From Cryomorphaceae bacterium (lineage in GTDB: Bacteria > Bacteroidota > Bacteroidia > Flavobacteriales > UBA7430), in the NCBI GenBank assembly GCA_019649675.1, contig BOWN01000003.1, forward strand, positions 62,001-126,000: DNA of 64,000 nt. The letters are read 5' to 3'. This document shows, one piece after another, positions 9,729 through 19,288 of this stretch. The notes below the pieces were generated by a model. That model saw nothing but the letters and a program-made list of their open reading frames with translations. It was not told the DNA's origin and ran no database searches. Numbering within the stretch: position 1 is the stretch's first letter; each line of letters starts with the position of its first letter. A program made the translations under genes and the position numbers.

Positions 9729-11869
9729 ATGAAAAAGAAAAAAATAACGCGGACCAAATCAAGTACTACCAAAAATTTAAACGCACTTAAAAGAGGATTA
9801 ATAGCCTTATTTAAAGACTCAGACCGACCATTAACCCACAAAGATATTTGTCGTCTTTTACAGGTAAAAGATAAAATTACGAAGCATCAAATTTTGTTTG
9901 TTATTAAAAACTTGCTTGCCGATAGAACCATTAAAGAAATAGGTCATGGTAAGTATCGGATCAAACAAAGTCAGACGTTTTATGAAGGAAGAATAGAGAA
10001 GGTTGTTTCTGGTGCCGGCTATGTTATTTGTGAGGGATTGGATGCCGATGTTTTTATTTCAGCTCGAAATGCAGGACAAACTTTAGGCGGAGATACAGTT
10101 CGTATATCCCTTACGGGTCAGCATAATGGGAAAAATCCTGAAGGGATTGTAGTATCAGTCATTGAAAGAGTTCGGAAAGAATTTGTTGGGAACTTAAGAA
10201 TAGATGGTGGAAATTGTTTTGTAACACCTGACAATTCTAGAGTTGGAACGGACTTTTACATTCCTAAAGACAAGCTAAGTGGTGCAAAGAATAACGACAA
10301 AGTTTTAGTAAACATTTTGGATTGGCCAAAAAGTGCTAAAAGCCCTTTTGCAGAAGTCTCTAAAATTATTGGAAGAGCAGGTGAGCATCATGCAGAAATT
10401 CACGCCATACTTGCTGAATACGGTTTGCCATATGAATTTCCAAAATCAGTAGAGGCATATGTTGCCTCTATTTCAGAAGAGATTTCAGAGAAAGAAATAA
10501 GTAAGCGACGTGATATGCGAAAGGTATTAACCTTTACCATAGACCCACATGATGCTAAAGATTTCGACGATGCACTTTCTATCGAGCAAATTTCTGACGA
10601 TGAATGGGAAATAGGTATTCATATTGCAGATGTTTCGCATTACGTTAAAGAAGGTACGGTATTAAATGATGAAGCCTATGAAAGGGCGACCTCTGTTTAT
10701 TTGGTCGACAGGGTAGTGCCGATGCTCCCAGAAAAATTATCCAATAAGGTTTGTTCGTTACGGCCACACGAAGAAAAATTGTGTTTTTCTGCCGTATTTA
10801 AAATGAACCGTAAAGCAGAAATTTTAGCGGAATGGTTTGGTAGAACTGTGATTTACTCAGACCACCGCTTTACCTATGAGGATGCTCAAGATGTTATTGA
10901 GAAAAAGAAGGGTAAATTTGTTGATGAAATTTTATTGATGGATCAACTCGCAAAAAAAATGCGCACTAAACGTATTAAGGAAGGCGCCATCACATTTGAT
11001 CGCGTCGAGGTAAAATTTCGTCTAGATCAAGCCAATAATCCTAGCGGTGTTTATTTTAAAAAAGCTAAGGATGCAAACAAACTTATAGAGGAGTTTATGT
11101 TGTTGGCAAATCGGCAAGTTGCTTCATTTATTGGTAAAAAAATGGATGGAACCCCAAGTAAAAAACCGTTTGTATATCGAGTACATGATGTTCCAGATCC
11201 TGATAAAATTGGCGCTTTTTCGGCATTTGTTAAGCAGTTTGGTTATCAAATGAGATTAAAACTACTAAAGATATTGCCAATTCGATTAATCGTGTTTTGG
11301 CAGATGTATCAGGAAAGGCGAAGAAAATATTGTTGAACTTCTGGCTATCAGAACCATGAGTAAAGCAAAATACACTACAGAAAACATAGGTCATTATGGT
11401 TTAGGGTTTCATTATTATACACATTTTACTTCTCCTATTAGACGTTGGCCTGATGTGATGGTTCATCGTTTGTTACAGCGTTATTTAGATGACGAAAAGT
11501 TATTAACAAAGAAGCTATTGAGGAGCAGTGTAAGCATTCTTCTGAAATGGAAAAATTGTCTACTGAGCAGAAAGAAGTTCTATTAAGTACATGCAAGTAA
11601 AGTATTTGGAGGGTAAAGAAGGACATGAGTTTAATGCGCTGGTATCTGGTGTAACTGAATTTGGAATGTTTGTTGAGCTTGAAGATAGCTTATGCGAAGG
11701 CTTGGTTTCTATGCGAGATATAAAAGATGATCATTATGTCTTGAACAAGGAAAGTTATAGTTTGATTGGAAGAAAAACAGGTAATAAATTTCAGTTAGGA
11801 GACCCATTACGCGTTCGCGTTCGAAATGTGGATTTGGTAAAAAAGCAACTTGATTTTGAATTGGTTTAA
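9729..11869 (+). CDS. rnr: Ribonuclease R, frameshifted
   Basis: A processive 3'-5' exoribonuclease that degrades structured RNA. Domains in order: a basic N-terminus and winged helix (residues 15-75), cold-shock-like OB folds (about 80-230), the RNB catalytic domain with the metal-binding [11 protein letters not shown] (around residue 280), and a C-terminal S1 domain ([22 protein letters not shown]). The frame breaks between 11255 and 11345 (two shifts, restoring [28 protein letters not shown]), near 11500 (restoring [18 protein letters not shown]) and near 11585. [19 protein letters not shown] is intact. Full length is about 710 residues, normal for the family. It is convergent with pheS, only 13 bases apart. 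Confidence 0.93.
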
Positions 11870-11882
11870 CCTAAATTAAACT

Positions 11883-12902
11883 TTATGCATGTTTAAACTG
11901 TTCAAGAAATCGAATATCATTTTCAAAGAAGAGTCGTAGATCTTTAACTTGATATTTGAGCATGGTAATGCGTTCTATTCCCATGCCAAATGCAAATCCG
12001 CTGTATTTTTTAGAGTCAATACCACAATTGTCAAGTACGTTTGGATCTACCATTCCACAACCTAAAATTTCCACCCAGCCACTGTATTTGCAAATATTAC
12101 ATCCCTTACCCTTACATATGTTGCATGAAATATCTACTTCTGCACTAGGTTCTGTGAAAGGAAAGTATGAGGGTCTAAGTCTTATTTTTGTTTCTTCACC
12201 AAAAAACTCTTGGGCAAAGTGAAGGAGTGTTTGTTTGAGATCTGCAAAAGAAACGTTTTCATCAATGTAAAGGCCTTCAATTTGGTGAAAAATACAGTGA
12301 GCTCTAGCAGAAATTGCTTCATTTCGAAAAACTCTTCCAGGAGAGATCGTACGAATAGGTGCTTTATTATTTTCCATGAAACGAACCTGAACAGATGAAG
12401 TATGAGTTCTTAAAAGCGTGTCAGGGTTTCTTTGAATAAAGAAGGTGTCTTGCATGTCTCTTGCAGGATGTTCTTCAGGTAGATTAAGTGCGCTGAAGTT
12501 ATGCCAGTCATCTTCAATTTCAGGTCCTTCGGAAATGGTAAATCCGAGACGAGAAAAAATTTCAATAATATCGTTTTTGACAATAGACAAAGGGTGTCGA
12601 GACCCTAAAGGTAAGGGCTCTGCACTCATAGTTAAGTCTATTTCACGATTTTTAAGACTCTTTTTTTCTGTAAAATGTTTTTGTAAAATCTCAACTTTTT
12701 CTTGTGCTTTTATTTTTAGTTTATTAAGAGCCTGTCCAAATTCTTTTTTTTCCTCACTAGGGATGTTTTTAAATGCAAGAAATAAGTCATTTAAAACACC
12801 CTTTTTCCCTAAGTACTCAATTCTAAAATGCTCAATACTTTCTATTGAATCTGCTTTGTACTTTTCAATCTTTAAGATGTGTTTTTCAATCTGCTTTAGC
12901 AT
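11883..12902 (-). CDS. pheS: Phenylalanine-tRNA ligase alpha subunit
   Basis: Catalytic subunit of the (alpha-beta)2 PheRS that charges tRNA-Phe. The intact 339-residue frame has the N-terminal coiled coil (residues 1-85), class II motif 2 ([15 protein letters not shown]) and motif 3 ([15 protein letters not shown]). An inserted cysteine cluster, [17 protein letters not shown], lies near residue 265 and is typical of Bacteroidota PheS. The beta subunit gene is not adjacent, as in many members of the phylum. Confidence 0.97.
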   Translation of the reverse strand: MLKQIEKHILKIEKYKADSIESIEHFRIEYLGKKGVLNDLFLAFKNIPSEEKKEFGQALNKLKIKAQEKVEILQKHFTEKKSLKNREIDLTMSAEPLPLGSRHPLSIVKNDIIEIFSRLGFTISEGPEIEDDWHNFSALNLPEEHPARDMQDTFFIQRNPDTLLRTHTSSVQVRFMENNKAPIRTISPGRVFRNEAISARAHCIFHQIEGLYIDENVSFADLKQTLLHFAQEFFGEETKIRLRPSYFPFTEPSAEVDISCNICKGKGCNICKYSGWVEILGCGMVDPNVLDNCGIDSKKYSGFAFGMGIERITMLKYQVKDLRLFFENDIRFLEQFKHA

Positions 12903-12948
12903 AATTCTTACATTGTCTAATCGTATTTAATTCCTAATTGAAAATTTG

Positions 12949-12956
12949 TATATTTG
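12949..12956 (+). promoter_or_regulatory. -7 box of small lipoprotein gene
   Basis: TATATTTG (TAnnTTTG) lies 41 bases before the ATG at 12998. It sits in the pheS/lipoprotein divergent gap. Confidence 0.45.
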
Positions 12957-12997
12957 AGCCTGTAGGAATGCACAATATTACTAAATATTAAGGACAT

Positions 12998-13357
12998 ATG
13001 AAACGCAGATTATTTTCTATATTAGGCTTCGTTTTAGCCACATTTTTCATTGTTACTCTTATGGACTCATGTGAAGTGGATCACTTTTACGAAGCTGAGA
13101 TAACAGTTGTTAATGCCTATGGCGAACCAAAACCTGGATTTACTGTCACAACCACTGTAGATGTAGATGCTGATTATGAACCATACAGAGAAGGGGTGAC
13201 AAACGATATTGGTAAAGTATCTTTTTCATATAACAATGTTGCCATTTTAAAAGTTCAAGCTGACTCAATAGTAGAAGGTGGTAATGATTATCATGGTGAG
13301 GCATTAATTGTTCTAGAAGAGGATAAGATCGTGCCAATTACTGTAGTGGTCTATTAA
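12998..13357 (+). CDS. Small lipoprotein with carboxypeptidase-regulatory-like fold
   Basis: A 119-residue protein with an N-terminal hydrophobic segment ending in a likely lipobox (TLMDSC, Cys25). It is followed by one beta-sandwich-like domain: AEITVVNAYGEPKPGFTVT, then TNDIGKVSFSY and a final VVVY. This pattern resembles the carboxypeptidase regulatory-like (transthyretin-type) modules common on Bacteroidota envelope proteins. The 3' end overlaps the convergent gene at 13338-13703 by 20 bases. Function unknown. Confidence 0.75.
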   Translation: MKRRLFSILGFVLATFFIVTLMDSCEVDHFYEAEITVVNAYGEPKPGFTVTTTVDVDADYEPYREGVTNDIGKVSFSYNNVAILKVQADSIVEGGNDYHGEALIVLEEDKIVPITVVVY

Positions 13358-13703
13358 AATCAATACCACTTTCCTCGAAATACATTATTGCAGCTTCTTT
13401 CATTAAAATAGTTTGTTCACCTGGTTTTAGCGGGGAAGTTTTTCGTTAGTTAGGTAATGTGGCCAACCATCCTTGTCTCGACCCTCCAGCTGGTAATATC
13501 CGTAATTACTTAGAAACGGCAAATTGCTATATGAAGTAAGTCTGTTTTTCTTCTTTAGAAAATGATCTGTATCCCTGACCTAGTTCTTGAATCCCAATTA
13601 GAAATAAAATCGCTTGAAGGTCTAAAGTCTCCCCATCACCAAATTCTTTTGAGATAAAAGACACTAAATTTTCCCATTTTTCTTTTAATTCTGGATCTCT
13701 CAT
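13338..13703 (-). CDS. Conserved-looking small protein of unknown function, frameshifted
   Basis: The ATG at 13703 opens MRDPELKEKWENLVSFISKEFGDGE, followed by LDLQAILFLIGIQELGQGYRSFSKEEKTD. After a frameshift near 13525 it continues as FLSNYGYYQLEGRDKDGWPHYLTNEKLP. After another near 13430 it continues as LKPGEQTILMKEAAIMYFEESGIDFN. Joined length is about 120 residues, acidic at the N-terminus, with no signal peptide. The protein-like composition across three pieces supports a real gene. I do not recognise a named family. Confidence 0.6.
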
Positions 13704-13771
13704 TTTTAAAATTAATTATACAAAAGTACAATGTTCTTTGTAAATATCTTTTCTACTTGTAAATTTAGCGC

Positions 13772-14274
13772 ATGAACTCATTAGATTATATTTTATTCAT
13801 GCCATTGCTTTATGGCTTGTATCGAGGATTTACGAAAGGTTTGATTATCGAGCTTGCTTCATTAATCGCTTTGATACTCGGAATTTATGGTGCATTGTAT
13901 TTTTCATCATTTACTTTTGAGTTTTTAAGTGATTATTTTGAAATCAAATCGGTATACCTTCAATTCTTATCTTATGGACTTACTTTTATAATTATTGTAG
14001 TGCTTATTTCATTTACAGGAAAAATTCTCACGATGCTAATCAAGATGGTTGCACTTGGTTTCATCAACCGAATAATGGGGGCCATTTTTGGCGGCATTAA
14101 AGTCCTTTTAATTTTAACTGTATTTATTTCGTTTTTGACAGATTTAATAAGCAATTTAGAATGGTAAATGAGGATATTTTAACTTCATCTCTTATTTATA
14201 ACACTATCCGAATTCAAGCAGAACAATTTTATCCAAATATTTTAGAACAATTTGAAATACAAAAGAGAGTATAG
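13772..14274 (+). CDS. cvpA: CvpA family inner-membrane protein, frameshifted near the end
   Basis: Four hydrophobic helices fill residues 1-125, with the family start SLDYILFMPLLYGLYRGFTKG and a glycine-rich turn before the last helix (INRIMGAIFGGIKVL). A frameshift near 14155-14165 moves the C-terminal cytoplasmic tail (MVNEDILTSSLIYNTIRIQ) into the next frame, ending at 14274. Total is about 167 residues, usual for CvpA/colicin V production proteins, whose role in the envelope is poorly defined. It is convergent with pgk. Confidence 0.85.
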
Positions 14275-14299
14275 AAAATTTGACTGAGGATGATAGATT

Positions 14300-15495
14300 T
14301 TAGCTGTCAATGGCTTTAATTCCTGGAAGCTTTTTTCCTTCAAGATATTCAAGCATCGCTCCGCCACCAGTAGACACATAGCTAACTTTATCTTGCAGAT
14401 TAAATTTTTTAACTGCAGCAACAGAATCACCCCCACCTACCAAAGAAAAACTTCCTAGCGATGTTGCATCTGCAATAGCCTCTGCAATGTATTTAGTGCC
14501 ACCTGAAAATTTATCCATTTCGAAAACTCCCATTGGGCCATTCCACAAAATGGTTTTTTGAACTCAATATTGCTTTTCGGTAATTTTTTTTTCGTTTTTT
14601 CGCTGATATCAAGTCCCATCCAACCATCTTGAATTTTGTCAATATCGCTAACATTGGTGTTTGCATTGTTTGAGGAAAGCATCTGCATTTAAAGAGTCGA
14701 TAGGAATAAGTAATTCTACTCCTTTTTCTTTTGGCTTGAGATATTAAAGAAAGCGCCAATTCCATTTTATCGTCTTCAACAAGCGAATTGCCTACATTTC
14801 CTCCTAATGCTTTTGCAAAAGTGTAAGACATGCCACCACCAATAATAATTTTATCAACTTTATCCATCAGCTTATTTATGATACTAATTTTAGAAGAAAC
14901 TTTAGCTCCACCCATAATAGCAGTTATTGGTCTTTCGCCTTCGTTTAGCACTTTTTCAAGATTTTTTATTTCATTAGCCATGACGTAACCGAAACATTTG
15001 TTGTCATGAAAAAAAGTTTGCAATAACAGCAGTAGAGGCATGTGCTCGGTGTGCTGTTCCAAAAGCATCGTTTACGTATATCTCAGCCAGTTTTGAAAGT
15101 TGTTCAGCAAAGATTTTGTCGCCAGCTTTTTCTTCTGTGTGAAAACGTAAATTTTCAAGTAAGAGCACCTCACCATTCTTTAGTTGATTTACTATTTTAG
15201 TAACCTCTACACCGATGCAGTTATGTGCAAATTTTACCTTGATATTAAGTTTTTCAGAAAGATGATTTACAATGTGTTTTAAAGAAAATTTATCTTCATA
15301 TCCATTTTTAGGTCTACCTAAGTGTGACATTAATATTACAGAACCACCTTCGCTAACTATTTTATTAATTGTGGGAAGTGCAGCGCAAATACGTGTATCG
15401 TCAGTAATTTTTAAATCCTTGTTTAGAGGAACGTTAAAATCGACTCTAATTAAGGCTTTTTTATTCTTAAAATTAATTTGGTCAATTGTTTTCAT
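14300..15495 (-). CDS. pgk: Phosphoglycerate kinase, frameshifted
   Basis: Glycolytic and gluconeogenic enzyme transferring phosphate between 1,3-bisphosphoglycerate and ADP. The N-terminal piece has [20 protein letters not shown] and [10 protein letters not shown]. The middle piece has [16 protein letters not shown] and [12 protein letters not shown]. The C-terminal piece has [30 protein letters not shown] and [14 protein letters not shown]. Breaks near 15005, 14700-14735 and 14560 split it. Joined length is about 395 residues, as expected. The start is MKTIDQ (15495); a second in-frame ATG precedes it at 15498, both within a few bases of a -7 box. Confidence 0.95.
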
Positions 15496-15499
15496 CATA

Positions 15500-15507
15500 C
15501 AAAAGTA
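15500..15507 (-). promoter_or_regulatory. -7 box abutting the pgk start
   Basis: The minus strand reads TACTTTTG (TAnnTTTG), only 1-4 bases before the two adjacent pgk ATG codons. If used, transcription would begin at or near the start codon, giving a leaderless or nearly leaderless mRNA. Confidence 0.4.
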
Positions 15508-15594
15508 AGTCATCTATTTTGCACTTAAACATCTTTTTATGAAAGAGTTTTATTTAATGTGAACAGGGTGATTTATTCTAAATTAGAATAATGT

Positions 15595-16323
15595 TTACAC
15601 TTCAAAGTAAACCTGTTCAAAAGGAACCCTAAACTGCGGACCGTAAACCCCTTTCTCTTCTCGAATACCACAACTGATAATCATAGTTATTTCTGCGTCA
15701 CTCGGCAAGTTTAAAATTTTTTTCACTCTTAATGAATCAAAGCCTTCCATTGGGCAGGTATCGTAGTTTATTGCTGCCATACTAATCATAAAGTTTTGTG
15801 CTGCCAATGCTGCACTTTTGTGAGCAACTATTCGCATGTCACTTAGTCGTATTTGCCTATATATTGGCCTAAATAAGCCAATAATAAGAACACCAACAAA
15901 TTTAATTAAGCCAAAAACCCCAAAGAAGTCAGTATAAATGGTTGGTATAATTTTTTTGTAGTAATTATTAATTTGTTTTTTTCGTCTTAAAAGTTGTGAG
16001 CTTAAATTTGGTTTATCAAATTGCTTATTTAAAAATTTTAGATTGGCTTTGGCTCGACTTCTCCATAGATCTTTTCTGGAAACAAAAGCGACCATTTGTT
16101 GAGCAGATTTTGCAGCACTTTGATTAAAGCATGCCATGGAAATTTTGGCCATTTTTTCTTTCGATGTGATGTGATGAAATTCCCATAACTGTAAGTTGCT
16201 ACTTGTAGGCGCTATTGATGCATTTAGCAAACATTGTTTAACTTTTTTGTTATCAATGTCTTCATTTCTATACAGTCTAACAGATCGTCTGTAAGCAATG
16301 GCATCTGATGTTGTTTTCTCCAT
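15595..16323 (-). CDS. Nitroreductase family protein
   Basis: A 242-residue FMN-dependent nitroreductase-like protein. The N-terminus carries the FMN-phosphate-binding pattern RRSVRLYRNEDID, then SIAPTSSNLQLWEF. The C-terminal half has AALAAQNFMISMAAINYDTCPMEGFD and ISCGIREEKGVYGPQFR. Between them lies a hydrophobic stretch (FFGVFGLIKFVGVLIIGLF, around residues 138-156), which may be a lid or dimer insertion. Substrate unknown. The gene stands alone on the minus strand, upstream of pgk. Confidence 0.9.
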   Translation of the reverse strand: MEKTTSDAIAYRRSVRLYRNEDIDNKKVKQCLLNASIAPTSSNLQLWEFHHITSKEKMAKISMACFNQSAAKSAQQMVAFVSRKDLWRSRAKANLKFLNKQFDKPNLSSQLLRRKKQINNYYKKIIPTIYTDFFGVFGLIKFVGVLIIGLFRPIYRQIRLSDMRIVAHKSAALAAQNFMISMAAINYDTCPMEGFDSLRVKKILNLPSDAEITMIISCGIREEKGVYGPQFRVPFEQVYFEV

Positions 16324-16467
16324 CTTTTTTCATTTTAAAAGCTGTTTTCAAATAAAAATACGACATATAAATATAGTGGATTTATATCACGATATAGATT
16401 TTAATGAGGACTCTTTAAAAAGATTTTTTTCTACAAAAAGTAAGTTAATAGAATAAATTTCAAATTG

Positions 16468-16475
16468 TATATTTG
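16468..16475 (+). promoter_or_regulatory. -7 box abutting the holB start
   Basis: TATATTTG (TAnnTTTG) ends 4 bases before the ATG at 16480. The expected transcription start falls on or next to the start codon, so the mRNA may be leaderless. Confidence 0.45.
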
Positions 16476-16479
16476 AAAG

Positions 16480-17642
16480 ATGTACTTTAAAGATGTTTTA
16501 GGACAAGGAAAAACTCAAAAAGTTGTTGATGCAGTCTGTACGAGAAGGTGACTATCCCTCATGCGCAATTATTTTTTGGGCCTAAAGGTTCGGCAAAATT
16601 AGCATTAGCACTTGCTTTTGCTCAGTATGTAGCATGTGCAAATAAGCAACAAGACGATGCTTGCGGAACTTGTCCATCCTGTGTGAAGCATTTGAAGTTT
16701 GTTCATCCTGATTTACATTTTGTTTTTCCTGTTGCTACAACCCCTAATGTAAAAACTAAGCCTGTAAGTAAGAATTTTTTAAGTGAATGGAGGTCTTTAT
16801 TGGATGAGAATCCTTATTTTTCTCTATTCGACTGGTTAAAACACATAGGGGTTGGTAATAAACAAGGTATAATTTCTGTTGAAGAGAGCTCTCATATTTT
16901 AAAAGATTTGAGTTTAAAACCTTATGAAAGTGAGACCAGAATAATGTTAATTTGGATGCCAGAAAAGATGAATATTCAGGCAGCAAATAAGTTGTTGAAA
17001 ATTATAGAAGAGCCACCTCAAAAAACATTGTTTTTATTGGTTGCAGAGAGTACAGAGAATATGTTGGCTACTGTTTTGTCTCGTACACAATTGTTAAAAG
17101 TACCTCGACATTCTGATGAGGAGGTATTAAATTATTTAATGAATCGTGGAGTTGAGCAAGTAAGAGCCAGAATGATTTCTAATCTTGTAGATGGCAATAT
17201 TAATGATGCTCTTCAGTTAGTAGAATATGTGGAAGATTCAGAGCAAAACGCCTTGGATTTTGTACAGTGGATGCGCCTTTGTTTTAGCGCTTTGCAAGTC
17301 AAAGACATTAATAAGTTGGTGCAGTGGTCGGAAATGATGGCTAAGGTAGGTAGAGAGAGTCAAAAGAGTTTTCTCCTGTTTGCATCAAATGTAATGCGTG
17401 ATGCATTACTGAAAAACTATGGTGTTGAGAAGATGATGAAAATGAATGTTAGTGGACACAACTTCACCATGGAGAAATTTGCTCCTTTTATTCATGCTGA
17501 TAATTGTATGGAAATTATATCGGAGCTTAATTTGGCGCAATTGCATATAGAAAGAAATGCAAATCCTAAGATATTGTTCTTGGATACTTCTTTTAAAATT
17601 GCTCGTTTGCTCCATAAAAAGTTAAATCAGGTAAGTGCCTAA
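16480..17642 (+). CDS. holB: DNA polymerase III subunit delta', frameshifted at the N-terminus
   Basis: Clamp-loader stator subunit of the replicative polymerase. The ATG at 16480 opens MYFKDVLGQGKTQK. Two shifts near 16521 and 16548 pass through LLMQSVREG to TIPHAQLFFGPKGSAKLALA, a degenerate P-loop as in other delta' subunits. The zinc-binding cysteines follow (CANKQQDDACGTCPSC), then SLKPYESETRIMLIW, KLLKIIEEPP and VLSRTQLL. About 385 residues when joined. Next come the RicT-like gene (14 bases away) and gldH, so this looks like one operon. Confidence 0.93.
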
Positions 17643-17656
17643 AAAAAACATATAAA

Positions 17657-18811
17657 ATGGCGTGTACGAATTGTTCAACATCTTTTGGTAATGCACCAGG
17701 CTGTAAAAGTAAAGGAGCTTGTAGTACTGGTAATTGTGGTAAAATGCCTGTTTTTAATTGGCTTTCAAACATGAGTTTACCAGCTGGTAAAAGCCCTTTT
17801 GATATCTTGGAAGTGCGTTTTAAAAATGGCCGCAAAGAGTTTTTCAAAAATAAGAATAATTTAAACGTTCACATGGGAGACTGTGTTGCTGTGGAAGGTA
17901 CTTCAGGACATGATATAGGGATTGTTTCCCTAAAAGGAGAACTCGTGCGATTGCAGATGCGTAAGAAGAAAGTTAACATTCAAAGTAAAGAAGTAAAAAC
18001 ATTATATCGGCATGCTTCTGAACTGGATCTTCAAAAATGGGAAACAGCGAAAAATAGGGAAAAAGATTGCATGTATCGTGCTCGAGAAATGGCATCTAAT
18101 TTAAATTTAGACATGAAGATTGGCGATGTGGAGTTCCAAGGAGACAATACAAAGGCGATTTTCTATTACACCTCCTCCGGTCGTGTTGATTTTAGAGAGC
18201 TGATAAAACATATGGCAGATGAATTTAAGATTCGTATTGAAATGCGACAAATTGGAGTAAGGCAGGAAGCACAAAGAATGGGGGGAATCGGATCTTGTGG
18301 TCGCGAGCTTTGTTGCAGCAGCTGGTTAAATGATTTTAGATCTGTTAGTACGAGCGCGGCACGTTATCAACAGTTATCTTTAAATCCGCAAAAACTTGCC
18401 GGCCAATGTGGAAAATTAAAATGTTGTTTAAACTACGAGTTGGATATGTATGTAGAGGCTATAAAGGATTTTCCGAAGTCCAACGTAAAACTCAAAACAA
18501 TTAGAGGTGATGCTTTTATGCAAAAGATGGATATTTTTAGGCGTAAATTATGGTATTCATATACAAGTGAACCCTCTAATTTTATCGAACTCCCCCTAGA
18601 TAAGGTTCAAGAAATTATTTTCGAAAACAAAAAGGGCAATCATCCCGAGTCGTTAGAAATGTATATTAATAAATCAGTAGAGGAGCCAAGACATGATTAT
18701 GAGAATGTTGTAGGACAAGATAGTATTACGCGTTTTGATAAGAATCGTGTACAAAAAAAATCCAAGAAAAAACAAACTCACAAAAAAAAAAATGAAATCA
18801 AAAAGTCATGA
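17657..18811 (+). CDS. ricT: PSP1 domain protein, RicT/YaaT-like
   Basis: 384 residues. A cysteine-rich N-terminus (MACTNCSTSFG, CKSKGACSTGNCGKM) precedes the PSP1 domain, with CVAVEGTSGHDIGIVSLKGE, RQIGVRQEAQRMGGIGSCG, RELCCSSWL and AGQCGKLKCCLNYE. In Bacillus the RicA-RicF-RicT complex carries iron-sulfur clusters and affects RNA maturation; the conserved cysteines here agree, but no ricA or ricF is near. The C-terminus is a lysine-rich tail from about residue 355, which may bind nucleic acid. The stop overlaps the gldH start by 4 bases (ATGA), so translation is probably coupled. Confidence 0.9.
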   Translation: MACTNCSTSFGNAPGCKSKGACSTGNCGKMPVFNWLSNMSLPAGKSPFDILEVRFKNGRKEFFKNKNNLNVHMGDCVAVEGTSGHDIGIVSLKGELVRLQMRKKKVNIQSKEVKTLYRHASELDLQKWETAKNREKDCMYRAREMASNLNLDMKIGDVEFQGDNTKAIFYYTSSGRVDFRELIKHMADEFKIRIEMRQIGVRQEAQRMGGIGSCGRELCCSSWLNDFRSVSTSAARYQQLSLNPQKLAGQCGKLKCCLNYELDMYVEAIKDFPKSNVKLKTIRGDAFMQKMDIFRRKLWYSYTSEPSNFIELPLDKVQEIIFENKKGNHPESLEMYINKSVEEPRHDYENVVGQDSITRFDKNRVQKKSKKKQTHKKKNEIKKS

Positions 18812-19281
18812 TAGGAACTAAGCATAGAAATATTTACATATTTAGTGCATTTTTATTTTTTGTTTCTTGTGATCGAAGTAAAGTTTTTGATTTGTATAAA
18901 GAAGTAGATTCTCAAGGTTGGGATGTAACTGACACGATTGGTTTTAAAGTTGAAATTGATTCTCAGGAAAATGGTTTATATAATACTTTTATAGGCCTGA
19001 GAAATAATAATGATTATTTATATGCTAATATTTTCTTTTTTGTAAATGTTGAGCTCCCAAGTGGCATTCATAGAATAGATACCCTTCAATATATTCTTGC
19101 TGCACCTGATGGTAAATGGTTAGGTTCGGGTGTAGGAGAGATTAAATACAATTTACTTAAATTTAAAGAAAACGAATCCATGCAGTCAGGGCTATATAAA
19201 TACAAGATAGTCCATGGTATGAGAGATGATGTTCTCATAGGTATTGAAGATGTTGGATTACGAATAGAAAGATCAAATTAA
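18808..19281 (+). CDS. gldH: Gliding motility lipoprotein GldH
   Basis: 157 residues, with a signal peptide and lipobox FFVSC (Cys20), so it should be anchored in the membrane after lipidation. The body has the GldH features IGLRNNNDYLYANIFFF, PDGKWLGSGVGE and a C-terminal YKIVHGMRDDVLIGIEDVGLRIE. GldH is required for gliding and T9SS function in Flavobacterium johnsoniae. It overlaps the RicT gene by 4 bases and is followed after 7 bases by a penicillin-binding protein. Confidence 0.9.
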   Translation: MIGTKHRNIYIFSAFLFFVSCDRSKVFDLYKEVDSQGWDVTDTIGFKVEIDSQENGLYNTFIGLRNNNDYLYANIFFFVNVELPSGIHRIDTLQYILAAPDGKWLGSGVGEIKYNLLKFKENESMQSGLYKYKIVHGMRDDVLIGIEDVGLRIERSN

Positions 19282-19288
19282 AATAAGT

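Noticed and set aside
12445-12930. 161-residue plus-strand open frame antisense to pheS
   Set aside because: It is the complement of an intact, unmistakable pheS; Ser/Phe/Cys-rich composition is typical of an antisense shadow.
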